Shown: positions 1-8,816, counted from the stretch's first letter. The stretch: DNA of 64,000 nucleotides from an uncultured Luteitalea sp. (GCA_934541105.1 CAKTDA010000008.1:173478-237477), one strand, 5' to 3'. Notes: generated from the sequence alone by a model not told the origin. Numbers and translations: made by a program.

Positions 1-1
1 C

Positions 2-1099
2 CTCGGCACGCTGTACTACGGCTACGCGCGCGGCTTGTGGCGGCTGCGATCGTACTGGACGGCCATCGTGCTCGGCGCGGTCGTCAGCATCGCGATCGTG
101 GCGCCGTTCTTCATGCCGTACGTCCGCGTGCAGAAGGAACTGGGCTTCACGCGGCTGCTCGAGGACGCCGCGATGTACTCGGCCGACTGGCAGTCGTGGC
201 TGACCTCGTCGGCCTGGGCGCACCGGTGGATGCTGCCGTGGCTCGAGCGCTGGAACGAAGTGCTGTTCCCGGGCTTCCTGCTGACGGCGCTCGCGCTCGT
301 GGGCGCCTGGCTCGGGCTGCGCACGCCGCGCCGCGACTCTCCGACGCCGAACCCCGAGTCCGGCGCGGCGGGTGGCGCGCCCCGCGCGTTGTCGCCCGCG
401 AGGCGTCGTGAGACCACCATCTTCTACGGCGGGCTCGCGCTCATCACGTTCTGGGCGAGCTTCGGCCCGAAGGCCGGCCTCTACACGCTGCTCTACTACA
501 CGGTGCCGGTGTTCACGTTCCTGCGTGCGCCGGGCCGCTTCGGCATCCTCGTCGTGCTCGCGCTCGGCGTGCTCACGCTCGTCGCGCTGCAGGCGCTGCT
601 CGAGCGGCGGCCGGCGCGCACGCGCACGCTTGCCGGATCGATTCTCGCCCTGCTGTTCGTTGCCGAGTACACGACGGCGCCCATCCGACTTGACGATGCC
701 GCGACGCCGCCCGAGGCGCACCTGCGCCTCGCGTCGCTCCCGCCGGGGCCCGTCGTCGAGCTGCCGTTCTGGTACCTGCGCACCGACTTCCCGCGGCACG
801 CGCGCTACATGCTGCTCTCGACGTACCACTGGCATCCGCTCGTCAACGGCTACAGCGACCACATCCCGCAGTGGTTCCGCGACGAAGTCATCCGCATCAG
901 CAGCTTCCCCACCGCCGAGTCCCTGCAGATCACGGTGGGCCGCCACGGGGCGCGCTACGCAATCTTCCACTCGCGCTACTACGACAGCCGGAGCCGTCAG
1001 CGCCTGCGCGAGCGCCTCGAGCAGTACGCGGCATTCGTCCGCCCCATCATCAGCGAAGGCGACGTGTGGCTCTACGAGATCGTCGGGGCGCCGCGCTAG
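2..1099 (+). CDS. Polytopic membrane protein, 5'-truncated by window edge
   Basis: The frame is open from base 2 with no convincing start inside the window, so the N-terminus lies upstream. About 365 residues are visible. Several hydrophobic helices lie in roughly residues 15-40, 85-105 and 130-225, followed by a C-terminal soluble part. That part contains VELPFWYL, HWHPLVNGYS and a final region ending SEGDVWLYEIVGAPR. The same 'xxELPF ... NGYS' module recurs in the next gene and in the frameshifted gene at 19337-20973, so the three are paralogs. The architecture (many helices, then an extracytoplasmic tail) resembles membrane glycosyltransferase or YfhO-like proteins, but I recognise no catalytic motif. 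Function is unknown. Confidence 0.75.
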   Translation, partial: LGTLYYGYARGLWRLRSYWTAIVLGAVVSIAIVAPFFMPYVRVQKELGFTRLLEDAAMYSADWQSWLTSSAWAHRWMLPWLERWNEVLFPGFLLTALALVGAWLGLRTPRRDSPTPNPESGAAGGAPRALSPARRRETTIFYGGLALITFWASFGPKAGLYTLLYYTVPVFTFLRAPGRFGILVVLALGVLTLVALQALLERRPARTRTLAGSILALLFVAEYTTAPIRLDDAATPPEAHLRLASLPPGPVVELPFWYLRTDFPRHARYMLLSTYHWHPLVNGYSDHIPQWFRDEVIRISSFPTAESLQITVGRHGARYAIFHSRYYDSRSRQRLRERLEQYAAFVRPIISEGDVWLYEIVGAPR

Positions 1100-2706
1100 C
1101 GGCCGCCCTGCTGGCGGCACTGGCGCTGGCCCACACCTGGCCGCTCGTCACGGCGCCGGGCACGCTGTCTCGCACCGACAGCGCCGATGGCCTCCTCAAC
1201 CAGTGGATCCTCGGCTGGGTGGCACACGCGCTCGCCACGCATCCGTTCGCGCTGTTCGACGCCAACATCTTCCATCCCGAACCGCGCACGCTCGCGTTCT
1301 CCGAACACCTGTTCGTGCCCGCTCTCTTCAGCGCACCGGTCTTCTGGCTCGGCGGGTCGCCGGTGCTCGCCTACAACGTCACGTTGTGGGCGGGCCTTGT
1401 TCTCACCGGCTGCGCGTTCACCCTGGTGCTGCGGCGATGGACCGGCGACGTGTACGCGGCGCTCGTCGCCGGAAGCCTGGCGGCCTTCAACACCGACACG
1501 CTGACGCGCATGGGCCACATCCAGGCCATGCACGTCGAGTTCCTGCCGCTCGCGCTCATGGCGTTCGACGACGTGCTCCGTCGCGGTGCGCGGCGCGATG
1601 CCGTGCGCCTCGGCATGTTCACGGCGCTGCAGATGCTCTGCTCCGGCTACCTGCTCGTCATGACCGCGATCGCGCTCGTCACCGCGGCCATGGTCAGGGC
1701 CCGCGAATGGGTCGGCGCACGGGTCGCATCGCGCAGCGCACTGCTGGCCGCAGGCGCGGCGATTGCCGTCGGGCTCTGCGCCCCGTTCCTCTACCAGTAC
1801 TACCGCGTGCAGCACGACCAGGGGCTGGTGCGATCGGTGGACGAAGTGCGCCAGTTCGCGGGCGTCTGGCAGAACTTCCTCGCCACGGGCGCCCGCGTGC
1901 ACTTCGACACGTGGTCTGCGCCGTTCTTCCGCGCGGCAACGTCGCCCGCGTTCCCCGGCATCGTGCCACTGGCCCTCGCAGCCGTCGCCATCGCCACGGG
2001 CGTCGCCTGGCGGGACACGCGAGCGCGCATGTGGATCGCCATCGGCCTTGTCGGCGCGGCACTCAGCTTCGGGCCCGCGATGCCGGGGTACACGTTCCTC
2101 TACGAGACGCTGCCGGTGCTCAAGGGCGTCCGCGCCGTCGGCCGGTTCTCGTTGCTCGCGCTGCTGGCGGTTGCCGTGCTCGCCGCCTTCGGTCTGGCCT
2201 GGGTCCGTGCCCGGCTGACCGACGCGCGCCGCACCAGGCTCGCAACGGTCGTCGGCGTGGCAGCCGTTGCGCTCGTCAACATCGAGAACGCCCGCGCGCC
2301 GATGGCCTTCGTCCGCTTCGACGGCATCCCGCCGATCTACGCCGCGCTCGCCGCCGAACCGGCAGCCGTCGTGGCCGAACTGCCATTCCCCGAACCGGGG
2401 CGCGTCGCGGCCAACGCACGAGCCGTCCACGCGTCGATGCGCAACTGGCGCCCGCTGCTCAACGGCTACTCCGGGTTCACGCCGGCAAGCTACGTCGAGC
2501 ACTACCTCGCATTCAGGGCGTTCCCCGACCCGTCGTCGATCGACGCGCTCCGCCGCGCCGGCGTCACGCACATCGTCGTGGACGTCGGCCAGGTGCCGGA
2601 CGCCGTTGCGGCCCTGCAGCACGTGGATGGCGTCACGCTGCTCGCCGCCGATGCACGACGCCGCATCTACCGCATCGGGGGGCAGTGCGCGAATGCCGAA
2701 TGCTGA
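1066..2706 (+). CDS. Polytopic membrane protein, paralog of the preceding gene
   Basis: The product is 546 residues. I chose GTG at 1066, which overlaps the previous gene by 34 bp. It gives MALRDRRGAALAAALLAALA, a positive N-terminus plus first helix, whereas extending further upstream only gives Arg/Pro-rich shadow sequence. About ten hydrophobic segments follow, then a soluble tail with VVAELPFPEPG and LNGYSGFTP. The early motif 'FDANIFHPEPRTLAFSEHLF' aligns with 'FDGNIFHPHQGTLAYSEHLF' in the gene at 19337, which shows clear paralogy. The family resembles uncharacterised membrane glycosyltransferase-like proteins. Substrate and reaction are unknown. The tight overlap with the upstream gene implies co-transcription. 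Confidence 0.8.
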   Translation: MALRDRRGAALAAALLAALALAHTWPLVTAPGTLSRTDSADGLLNQWILGWVAHALATHPFALFDANIFHPEPRTLAFSEHLFVPALFSAPVFWLGGSPVLAYNVTLWAGLVLTGCAFTLVLRRWTGDVYAALVAGSLAAFNTDTLTRMGHIQAMHVEFLPLALMAFDDVLRRGARRDAVRLGMFTALQMLCSGYLLVMTAIALVTAAMVRAREWVGARVASRSALLAAGAAIAVGLCAPFLYQYYRVQHDQGLVRSVDEVRQFAGVWQNFLATGARVHFDTWSAPFFRAATSPAFPGIVPLALAAVAIATGVAWRDTRARMWIAIGLVGAALSFGPAMPGYTFLYETLPVLKGVRAVGRFSLLALLAVAVLAAFGLAWVRARLTDARRTRLATVVGVAAVALVNIENARAPMAFVRFDGIPPIYAALAAEPAAVVAELPFPEPGRVAANARAVHASMRNWRPLLNGYSGFTPASYVEHYLAFRAFPDPSSIDALRRAGVTHIVVDVGQVPDAVAALQHVDGVTLLAADARRRIYRIGGQCANAEC

Positions 2707-2746
2707 ATGCTGAATGCTGAATGTCGAATGCACAATGTCGAATGCC
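2691..2746 (+). repeat. Heptanucleotide tandem array (GAATGCY-type), 8 units
   Basis: Eight consecutive 7-nt units read GAATGCC, three GAATGCT, GAATGTC, GAATGCA, CAATGTC, GAATGCC. The array begins inside the last codons of the membrane protein gene (stop at 2704-2706) and fills most of the gap before the aminotransferase. Comparable 7-nt periodicity occurs at 25016-25084, and a 21-nt (3x7) array lies at 63857-64000. Confidence 0.85.
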
Positions 2747-2809
2747 GATGTCGACGCCGCCGAGGGGTCCAAACGGTCCGCGCGGCAACCCGGAGGGAGG
2801 CCGACGCTG

Positions 2810-2815
2810 TACGCT
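2810..2815 (+). promoter_or_regulatory. -10 box TACGCT (extended TG), leaderless start
   Basis: TGTACGCT ends 7 nt before GTG 2823. The expected transcription start would fall at or next to the start codon, matching the TANNNT-to-start spacing seen at six other genes in the window. I see no good -35 match. Confidence 0.45.
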
Positions 2816-2822
2816 GTACGCC

Positions 2823-4016
2823 GTGCATCCGTCGCAGAAGGCTTCCCGGTTCACCGAGTCGGTCATCCGCGAGATGACCCGCGTGGCGCTCGCGCACGGC
2901 GCCGTCAACCTCTCGCAGGGCTTCCCCGACTTCCCGGCCCCCGAGGAGGTCAAGGCCGCCGCGATGCGTGCCGTGGCCGACGACGTGAACCAGTACGCGG
3001 TGACGTGGGGCGCACCGGCGCTGCGGGCCGCCATTGGCGAGCACATGCAGCGGCACTACGGCGCGGCCATCGAGCCGGATCGGCAGGTCACCGTGTGCTG
3101 CGGATCGACCGAGGCGATGATTGCGACGCTGCTCGCCACCCTCGATCCCGGCGACGAGGTGATCGTCTTCGAGCCGTACTACGAGAACTACGGGCCTGAC
3201 GCGATTCTCTCGGGAGCCACGCCGCGCTACGTGCGCCTGCACGAGCCCGACTGGTCGATCGACCCCGACGAACTCCGCGCCGCGGTGACGCCACGCACGC
3301 GGGCGATCATCGTCAACTCGCCGCACAACCCGACCGGCAAGGTCTTCACGCGCGATGAACTGGCCCTCGTCGCGGCGTTGTGCCAGGAGCACGACCTGCT
3401 GGCGATCACCGACGAGATCTACGAGTTCATCGTCTACGGAGACGCGCGCCACATTCCGTTGTCCACGCTGCCCGGCATGGCCGATCGCACCGTGACGATC
3501 AGCAGCCTGTCGAAGTCGTTCAGCGTGACGGGATGGCGCGTGGGCTGGGCAATCTCGCCGCCGCCGATCACGGGCGCGATCCGCAAGGTCCACGACTTCC
3601 TCACAGTCGGCGCACCCGCGCCGCTGCAGGAAGCCGCGGCATTCGCGCTCCGGATGCCGGATGCGTACTTCACATCGCTCGCGGCGCACTACGATGCGCG
3701 GCGTGCGCGATGCGTCGAGATGCTCGATCGGTGCGGATTCGTCCCGCGCTCACCGGCCGGCGCGTACTACGTGATGACCGACACGCGCGAGCCGATTGCC
3801 CGCGCCCGGGCGCGCGGACGCGGTCCGGCCGCAGACGACGACGTGAGCGTGGCGCGGTGGCTCGCGACCGATGTCGGCGTGGCGGCGGTTCCCGGCAGCA
3901 GCTTCCACGAAGCCGGGAGCAACCGCGGCCGGCATGGCCTGCGCTTCTGTTTCTGCAAGCAGGAGGCGACGCTTGCCGCGGCGGAGGAGCGCCTGATGGC
4001 CGCGTTCGACCTGTGA
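2823..4016 (+). CDS. PLP-dependent aminotransferase, class I/II
   Basis: The 397-residue product is a fold-type I aminotransferase that would transfer an amino group from an amino acid to a 2-oxo acid through pyridoxal phosphate in the cytoplasm. Visible features are the N-terminal QGFPDFPAPEEV segment, NSPHNPTGK around residues 165-173, and the PLP lysine in SLSKSFSVTGWR at Lys231. The QGFPDF start and overall layout are like the kynurenine/methionine/glutamine-K transaminase group, but substrate cannot be read from sequence. I chose GTG 2823 because the family begins near here and a -10-like TACGCT ends 7 nt upstream. A longer ATG start at 2721 would translate the heptamer array and is unlikely. 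Convergent with the next gene, 4 bp apart. Confidence 0.9.
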   Translation: MHPSQKASRFTESVIREMTRVALAHGAVNLSQGFPDFPAPEEVKAAAMRAVADDVNQYAVTWGAPALRAAIGEHMQRHYGAAIEPDRQVTVCCGSTEAMIATLLATLDPGDEVIVFEPYYENYGPDAILSGATPRYVRLHEPDWSIDPDELRAAVTPRTRAIIVNSPHNPTGKVFTRDELALVAALCQEHDLLAITDEIYEFIVYGDARHIPLSTLPGMADRTVTISSLSKSFSVTGWRVGWAISPPPITGAIRKVHDFLTVGAPAPLQEAAAFALRMPDAYFTSLAAHYDARRARCVEMLDRCGFVPRSPAGAYYVMTDTREPIARARARGRGPAADDDVSVARWLATDVGVAAVPGSSFHEAGSNRGRHGLRFCFCKQEATLAAAEERLMAAFDL

Positions 4017-4020
4017 GGGT

Positions 4021-4557
4021 TCAGGCCTCCGTGGTGGCCAGGCGGACCCACCAGCCTGCCACCCACGGCAGGAGCGCCACCTGCGCCAGCGCGGCGCCGA
4101 GCCCTGGCAGCATCGCGGCCTCGAGGTACGTCGCAAACGGCGTGGTGATGGCGCCCGTGCACACCATCACGGCAAGGAACGCCAGGCGCCCGCCGACGAC
4201 GGACGCGATCGCCGCCTGCAGCCGCCCGAGTCGGAGCCCCTGCAGCGCGAAGCCCGCCAGCGCGCCGTACGCCGCGAGCTCGATCGTCATCGCGGGCAGT
4301 ACCTCCGGCCGCGGCATCCCCGACATCGCGTAGCTGACGATGGGTGCGAGTGCGCCAACGACCGTACCCGACCGCCATCCGTAGCAGAGTCCCGCGAGGA
4401 TCACCGGCCAGTGCATCGGCACGAGCAGCCGCACCGGGAGGCCGGCCATGTGCACGAGCGCCGGCAGGAGCCAGGCGGCAGACAGCAGGAGCAGGAACTG
4501 GGTCGTCAGCGCGTGCGACCGCAGCGCGGGCAGCGTGGAGGGAGCGGCAGACAGCAT
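4021..4557 (-). CDS. ECF transporter S component-like membrane protein
   Basis: The 178-residue product is very hydrophobic, with about five or six membrane segments. The stretch PMHWPVILAGLCYGWRSG followed by VGALAPIVSYAMSGMP is typical of the substrate-binding S subunits of energy-coupling factor vitamin and precursor importers. No EcfA ATPase or EcfT gene is adjacent, so it would have to share a module encoded elsewhere. ATG 4557 was chosen; GTG 4566 is an alternative. Neither has a strong ribosome binding site. It lies 29 bp downstream of the transglycosylase gene on the same strand. The ligand is unknown. Confidence 0.65.
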   Translation of the reverse strand: MLSAAPSTLPALRSHALTTQFLLLLSAAWLLPALVHMAGLPVRLLVPMHWPVILAGLCYGWRSGTVVGALAPIVSYAMSGMPRPEVLPAMTIELAAYGALAGFALQGLRLGRLQAAIASVVGGRLAFLAVMVCTGAITTPFATYLEAAMLPGLGAALAQVALLPWVAGWWVRLATTEA

Positions 4558-4586
4558 CCGGGACACCCGCCGATTGTGGCCCGACT

Positions 4587-6902
4587 CTACTCGGCGAGCA
4601 AATCGCCGTACAGCCGCTTGTAGTCCACTGCCGTGCCCATGATCTTCTTCACGTAGATCTGCGTTTCGGGGAACGGGATGTCGTCGATGAACTCGGCGGC
4701 CTCGAGCGGCCCACGCTCCGCCTTCCAGCGGACCACGCGCCCCTCGCCGGCGTTGTAGCCGGCAAGCGCGTAGTGCACGCCCCCGAGATCGCGAATGAGG
4801 CTCGCGAAGTATCGCGTGCCGAGCCGGACGTTCGTCTCCGGATCGGTGAGCATCGACGTCCGGAACGGCCGCACGCCCTCGGCTCGCGCCAGGCGCGCAC
4901 CCGTGCTCGGCAGGATCTGCATGAGCCCCCACGCATTGGCGGGCGACCGCACGTCCGGCACGTACGAGGACTCCTGCCCGATCAAGGCCGCGACAACGAA
5001 GGGATCGAGGTCGTGGCGAGCGGCGTACCGCTTGATGAGCGGCACGTAGTCGATCGGGAAGATCACTTCCTGGATCTCGCGAGGGAGTGCGTCGCCGAGC
5101 GCCGAGAGATATTGCGGGTACGCCTGGCGCATCGTGTTGATCGCAGGACGATTCTCTCCCCGCTGGCGATACACCCAGGCCAGCGTCGCATCGAGCTGCG
5201 GCGTGCGCCCGTGCGCGCGCTGCGCGTGACGCATCTCCTGAACCGCCTCGCCGTACAGGCCTGCCGACACCAGCCACGTGATCAGCTCGGCGTTCGGGGG
5301 CGGGTCGGATGCCGCGAAGGTCCCCGCATCGGCGTCGGCAGACGCGACATCCGATGGACTGTCGGCGTCGGGCTCGCCGCCGTCCACGGCAGCAACGACG
5401 ACGTCGGGCAAGGGTGTCGAGGTGCTCGTCGGGACGGGCGCGCCAAGGCGCGTGAGCGACTCGGCGGCAAGGCGTCCGTAGTAGGAGTGCAGGTAGTCCA
5501 CGGCGGCAATCGTCAACCGCTGCGTGGCACCGGGACGGTCGCCGAGCTTCTCGCGGGCGCGTCCCGACCAGTACAGCCATGCCGGGCGCGTGTTCGCGCG
5601 CGGGAAGCTCGCAGAGGCGGCCTCGAACACGCGCACGGCCTCTTCGTAGCGCTCCTGGCGGTAGCTCCACCAGCCGTACTTCCACGCGGCGCGTTCAGCA
5701 TGCCGTCCCGACGGATTCCTGTCGAACAGCCGCCGGAACGTCGCCGCGGCCCCATCGTCGTCATCGGTCCGGATGAGGTGAGTGCCGTACTCGTTGAGGC
5801 CGCGTTCGACCCACGTATCGGCCGGGGAGCCCGGCGCGATGGCGACGAGCGCATCGATGGCCTGCCGGTACTCGGCCACGCGGCCGAGTTCGCGCAATGC
5901 CACCGTCATGAGGTACCGGGCCTCGCCGGGGGCGGAACCCCGCGAGGCGAGGTCGGTGAGGGTCGGCAGCATGGCTCCACAGCGTTTCGTGAGGCAGGCC
6001 GCATGCGCGAGTCGCAGCTGCACGCGATCGCGCCGCGCCTGTCCGCCGGCAGCCTCGGGCGTGGCCTTCATCAGCGCGTCGAGGCGCTCGAGCGCGGCCC
6101 TGGCATCGGCCGGGCGCCCGGCTGCGAGCAGCGCCTCGGCACGCGTCAGGTCGCGCTGGAACGTATCGGGGATGCCAACGGCCGCGGTCGCGAGGGTCGT
6201 CTCGGCCTGGCGCAGGGCGGAGGGCGCGAGATCGCTCGTCGGGAACTCGTAGTAGAGACGCAGCCAGAGCCTGGCGGCATCCTCCGGATGCCCCGCCGCG
6301 CGCGTCGCGGTGGCCCACTGGTCGAGGATGACGTCGCGATTTGTGACGAGCCCCGGATAGAGGTCTTCGAGCAGCGTCGCGGCGCCGGCGGGATCACCAA
6401 CGCTCAGCGCCGCCTCGGCCTCGGCACGCAGCGCGAGCTGGCGGAGCCGACCGGCGCTCAGCGAACGCCGGAGCGCGGTCAACCGTTCGCGTGCCGGTGC
6501 GGGCCGGCGCTGACGCAGGTCCACGAGCGCGCGGTAGTACTCCGCATACGGCTCGAGGGGCGTGCCCGACACGTCGGCAGCCCGAAGGGCCGTGAGGGCC
6601 GCGTCGTAGCGGTTGGCGGCAATCGACTCGGATGCCGTCCGCAGCGCACGCACGCCCGGGCGCTCGGCAAGCCGACGACGTTCGGTGGCCGGCTGCACGA
6701 GCCAGGCCTCGTCGATGGCCGAAGGAATTGGTGCATGCGCGGTCGTCGCGAGTTGCTGCGCCGCGCGCGGGGCATGGTCCACGCGCGGCAGGATGGTGCT
6801 GCCGAGCCACCCGCCCGGGATCAGCAGCGCCAGCGCGGCCGTGGCCAGCCACACGGAGCGTGTGCGGGAGTGTCGCCGTGCGGGGGGAGCAGCAGTCGGC
6901 AT
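4587..6902 (-). CDS. Soluble lytic transglycosylase (Slt70-like, GH23)
   Basis: The 771-residue product would cleave peptidoglycan glycan strands non-hydrolytically, forming 1,6-anhydromuramic ends, in the periplasm. A signal or membrane anchor is at residues 16-40 (VWLATAALALLIPGGW). A long TPR-like alpha-helical superhelix follows to about residue 600. The C-terminal SLT domain (about 620-771) contains FVVAALIGQESSY with catalytic Glu644, then WGLMQILPSTG and ALAGYNAGEGRV, the classical GH23 motifs. An acidic low-complexity insert lies near residues 490-540. Slt70 is about 620 residues, so this protein is longer through extra helical repeats. A short hairpin lies 12 nt before the ATG. Confidence 0.93.
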   Translation of the reverse strand: MPTAAPPARRHSRTRSVWLATAALALLIPGGWLGSTILPRVDHAPRAAQQLATTAHAPIPSAIDEAWLVQPATERRRLAERPGVRALRTASESIAANRYDAALTALRAADVSGTPLEPYAEYYRALVDLRQRRPAPARERLTALRRSLSAGRLRQLALRAEAEAALSVGDPAGAATLLEDLYPGLVTNRDVILDQWATATRAAGHPEDAARLWLRLYYEFPTSDLAPSALRQAETTLATAAVGIPDTFQRDLTRAEALLAAGRPADARAALERLDALMKATPEAAGGQARRDRVQLRLAHAACLTKRCGAMLPTLTDLASRGSAPGEARYLMTVALRELGRVAEYRQAIDALVAIAPGSPADTWVERGLNEYGTHLIRTDDDDGAAATFRRLFDRNPSGRHAERAAWKYGWWSYRQERYEEAVRVFEAASASFPRANTRPAWLYWSGRAREKLGDRPGATQRLTIAAVDYLHSYYGRLAAESLTRLGAPVPTSTSTPLPDVVVAAVDGGEPDADSPSDVASADADAGTFAASDPPPNAELITWLVSAGLYGEAVQEMRHAQRAHGRTPQLDATLAWVYRQRGENRPAINTMRQAYPQYLSALGDALPREIQEVIFPIDYVPLIKRYAARHDLDPFVVAALIGQESSYVPDVRSPANAWGLMQILPSTGARLARAEGVRPFRTSMLTDPETNVRLGTRYFASLIRDLGGVHYALAGYNAGEGRVVRWKAERGPLEAAEFIDDIPFPETQIYVKKIMGTAVDYKRLYGDLLAE

Positions 6903-6914
6903 CGGAGATCAGGT

Positions 6915-6930
6915 CGGGGGTTCGCCCCCG
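6915..6930 (-). terminator. GC hairpin between the GAF-like and transglycosylase genes
   Basis: CGGGGG-TTCG-CCCCCG forms a perfect 6-bp stem with a 4-nt loop. It lies 54 nt after the stop of the minus-strand gene at 6984 and 12 nt before the transglycosylase ATG. There is no U-run, so it could be a weak terminator, an mRNA-stability element or a 5'-leader structure. Confidence 0.4.
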
Positions 6931-6983
6931 GAGCGTGAGACGTCGAGCGTGCGCTCGTTCGGTGTTCTACCGTTCGGCGTTCG

Positions 6984-8234
6984 TCATGACCCCGTCTTCA
7001 GCAACGCGGCATCGCCGTTTGCGAGCGTCCGGAGCACCTCTTCCTCGAACAACGCCTCGCGGCCGGGGACGGCATCGGGCACTCGCTGCTGGTACTGGCG
7101 ACGGGCGCGGCCGATGTCGTCGGCCAGGCGTGTGCCGAGATCGCCGTTCGAGCGTCCCGCCATCACGTCGGCCTCCCGGTTCAGACGAATCTCGGACACG
7201 AGTAGCCGAGCCACACGTCGAGCCTGATCCAGGGCGTCGCCCATCGAGGTCTCGAGCGGCTGGCGCTTGACGACCTGCAGGTGCGGCGGCATGGGCACGA
7301 CCACGCCGGGACGCTGCTCGCGCGCGTAGCCGGCGGCGCGCATCGCGGTGAGCGTTTCGAGGCACCGGGCCGCATGGCGCGCCAGGATCTCCACGACGTC
7401 GGTGCAGCCCGGCGCGAGCCCGTCCTCGTCGTCGCCGGCGTCGGCATACACGAGGGCCGCTGCGGTGCCACCGATTGCCACCGGCACGGCCAGGCCCTGG
7501 CGTCCGACGGCAAGCGGGGCAAGCCCCAGCACGGCCGGGGTTCCTTCGTGTGCTTCGACGAGCGCGGGCGTGCCGCTCTCGACGATGGCGGTGAGGTCGG
7601 CGTGGTCGGGCAGGTGCAGTTCGGCGGGAGCGGCGGCGGTGTCATCGCCGAATCCGGAGCGCCGCCAGACCCTCGCGCGGTCCTGCTGGAGGACGAGGAC
7701 GGCGCTGCGGGGCGCCTGTCCGGCGAGGCCGTCGGCAAGGGCGTCGAGCACCTCGCTGAGCGTGCTGGCGTCGTCCATGGCGCTGATGGCCTGGGCGGTG
7801 GCCTGCATGCGGGCGGCGAAGTCCTGTCGCGCGAGCTGGGTGGACTCGAGGAGCGCGGCGGCGCGGCCCTGCTCGTTCTGGAGCTGCGCCTGGCGGACGG
7901 CCTCGACGAGCGCGCGTTCGGCGTCGGCGAGCGCGGCGTCGGCCTCCTGGCGCACGCCGGCCATCGAGGCGGCCTGGGCGTCGCGGTCGCGGGTCAGTTG
8001 GGCCTCGGTGTCGGCCCAGTGCCGCTCGCGCTCGGTGCGTTCGGTGCGCGCCTCCTCGAGCTGCCGTTCGAGCGCGGCGACGGTCTCGGCGTGTGTCGTC
8101 TCCACCTCCGCGGCGGCGGCGGTGACGGCGGCGCTGACCTCGTCGGCAAAGGCCGTGAGCCGTCCGCGCAGATCATCGTCCAGACGGCGTGCGGCCGACC
8201 GGGCGGCCTCGGTGATTCGTGTCTCGAGCGGCAT
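6984..8234 (-). CDS. Coiled-coil protein with GAF-like domain
   Basis: The 416-residue product has no signal peptide. Residues about 35-180 are rich in Ala, Glu, Gln and Arg in a heptad-like pattern (ERQLEEARTERTERERHWAD), a long coiled coil. Residues about 160-300 look like a GAF-type sensor or docking fold (STLSEVLDALADGLAG through VPVAIGGTAAALVYAD). The C-terminal 80 residues carry a dense charged block (ARRVARLLVSEIRLNREADV, GDLGTRLADDIGRARRQYQQ) that looks conserved, and this makes a cytoplasmic scaffold or signalling role plausible. Ligand and partner are unknown. AGGA sits about 7 nt before ATG 8234. The gene is divergent from ssrA. Confidence 0.7.
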   Translation of the reverse strand: MPLETRITEAARSAARRLDDDLRGRLTAFADEVSAAVTAAAAEVETTHAETVAALERQLEEARTERTERERHWADTEAQLTRDRDAQAASMAGVRQEADAALADAERALVEAVRQAQLQNEQGRAAALLESTQLARQDFAARMQATAQAISAMDDASTLSEVLDALADGLAGQAPRSAVLVLQQDRARVWRRSGFGDDTAAAPAELHLPDHADLTAIVESGTPALVEAHEGTPAVLGLAPLAVGRQGLAVPVAIGGTAAALVYADAGDDEDGLAPGCTDVVEILARHAARCLETLTAMRAAGYAREQRPGVVVPMPPHLQVVKRQPLETSMGDALDQARRVARLLVSEIRLNREADVMAGRSNGDLGTRLADDIGRARRQYQQRVPDAVPGREALFEEEVLRTLANGDAALLKTGS

Positions 8235-8355
8235 GGGCGTCCTGGGTGGCGAACGTCACCCGACATCAGCGACGGGCTGGCCGTGCCGGGATTATGCGAG
8301 GGCCGTACCACCTGGTCAAGGCGCGCAAACTCCAGTGTTTGCGGGGAAGGGCGCA

Positions 8356-8385
8356 TTGACCGCGGGCAGGCTCACGGCGTACACT
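8356..8385 (+). promoter_or_regulatory. Housekeeping promoter of ssrA (TTGACC-18-TACACT)
   Basis: TTGACC at 8356-8361 and TACACT at 8380-8385 are separated by 18 bp, a good sigma-70-type match. Transcription would start near 8392, giving a precursor about 68 nt longer than mature tmRNA. That leader holds a perfect 14-bp palindrome (CCTGCAATTGCAGG, 8412-8425) before the expected RNase P cut at 8460. Confidence 0.7.
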
Positions 8386-8459
8386 CGCAATATCGTCAGC
8401 GAGATGCCTCCCCTGCAATTGCAGGTTCGTTCGAGGTGTCGAGCCGACGGCACTCCGAC

Positions 8460-8816
8460 GGGGGCGTCACGGCTTCGACGGGGGTGTTGAATCGCGGGAT
8501 GCGTGCCGAGGACTCCGAGCTTCCTCGTTAAACCGTTCGGAAACCAATGTAACTGCGGAACCGCAGCTTGCACTCGCCGCTTAAATAACGGCGACGCGTC
8601 TCCCCGGAGCGCCCTCGGACGGGGATGACGCGCCATTCAGAGGGCTGGCCTCCACGTGGCGTCTCGGCGTGTGGGGGCGAGACATACCGGGACTGGCTGC
8701 CAGGTTTTTCTCGTCGCTCTTCGAGCCTGGCCGTGAGATTTCAAGAGCGGACACGCACGTAGAGTCCTGCGGGAATATGCCTTCGGACCTGGGTTCGACT
8801 CCCAGCGCCTCCACCA
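8460..8816 (+). ncRNA. ssrA: tmRNA
   Basis: This one-piece transfer-messenger RNA is 357 nt. It rescues stalled ribosomes and tags the nascent protein for proteolysis. The 5' end GGGGGCGTCACGGCTTCGACG pairs with the 3' acceptor strand CGCCTCC before ACCA, as in other tmRNAs. The T arm CTGGG-TTCGACT-CCCAG is intact and CCA is encoded at 8814-8816. The tag frame reads GCG GAA CCG CAG CTT GCA CTC GCC GCT TAA at 8555-8584, giving AEPQLALAA, with the usual hydrophobic ALAA tail and the upstream resume context GTAACT. A 3' inverted-repeat cluster follows at once. Confidence 0.96.

Noticed and set aside
1096..2772. 558-codon minus-strand ORF opposite the second membrane protein
   Set aside because: The composition is Asp/Glu/Arg/Gly-rich with no motif, and the plus strand encodes a coherent membrane protein.
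2721..2822. Longer N-terminus of the aminotransferase starting at ATG 2721
   Set aside because: It would translate the heptamer array into low-complexity residues not expected in the family, and the GTG 2823 context is better.
4344..6938. 864-codon plus-strand ORF opposite the lytic transglycosylase
   Set aside because: It is antisense to a gene with clear GH23 motifs. The translation is Arg/Gly/His-rich without domains, a typical GC-rich shadow.
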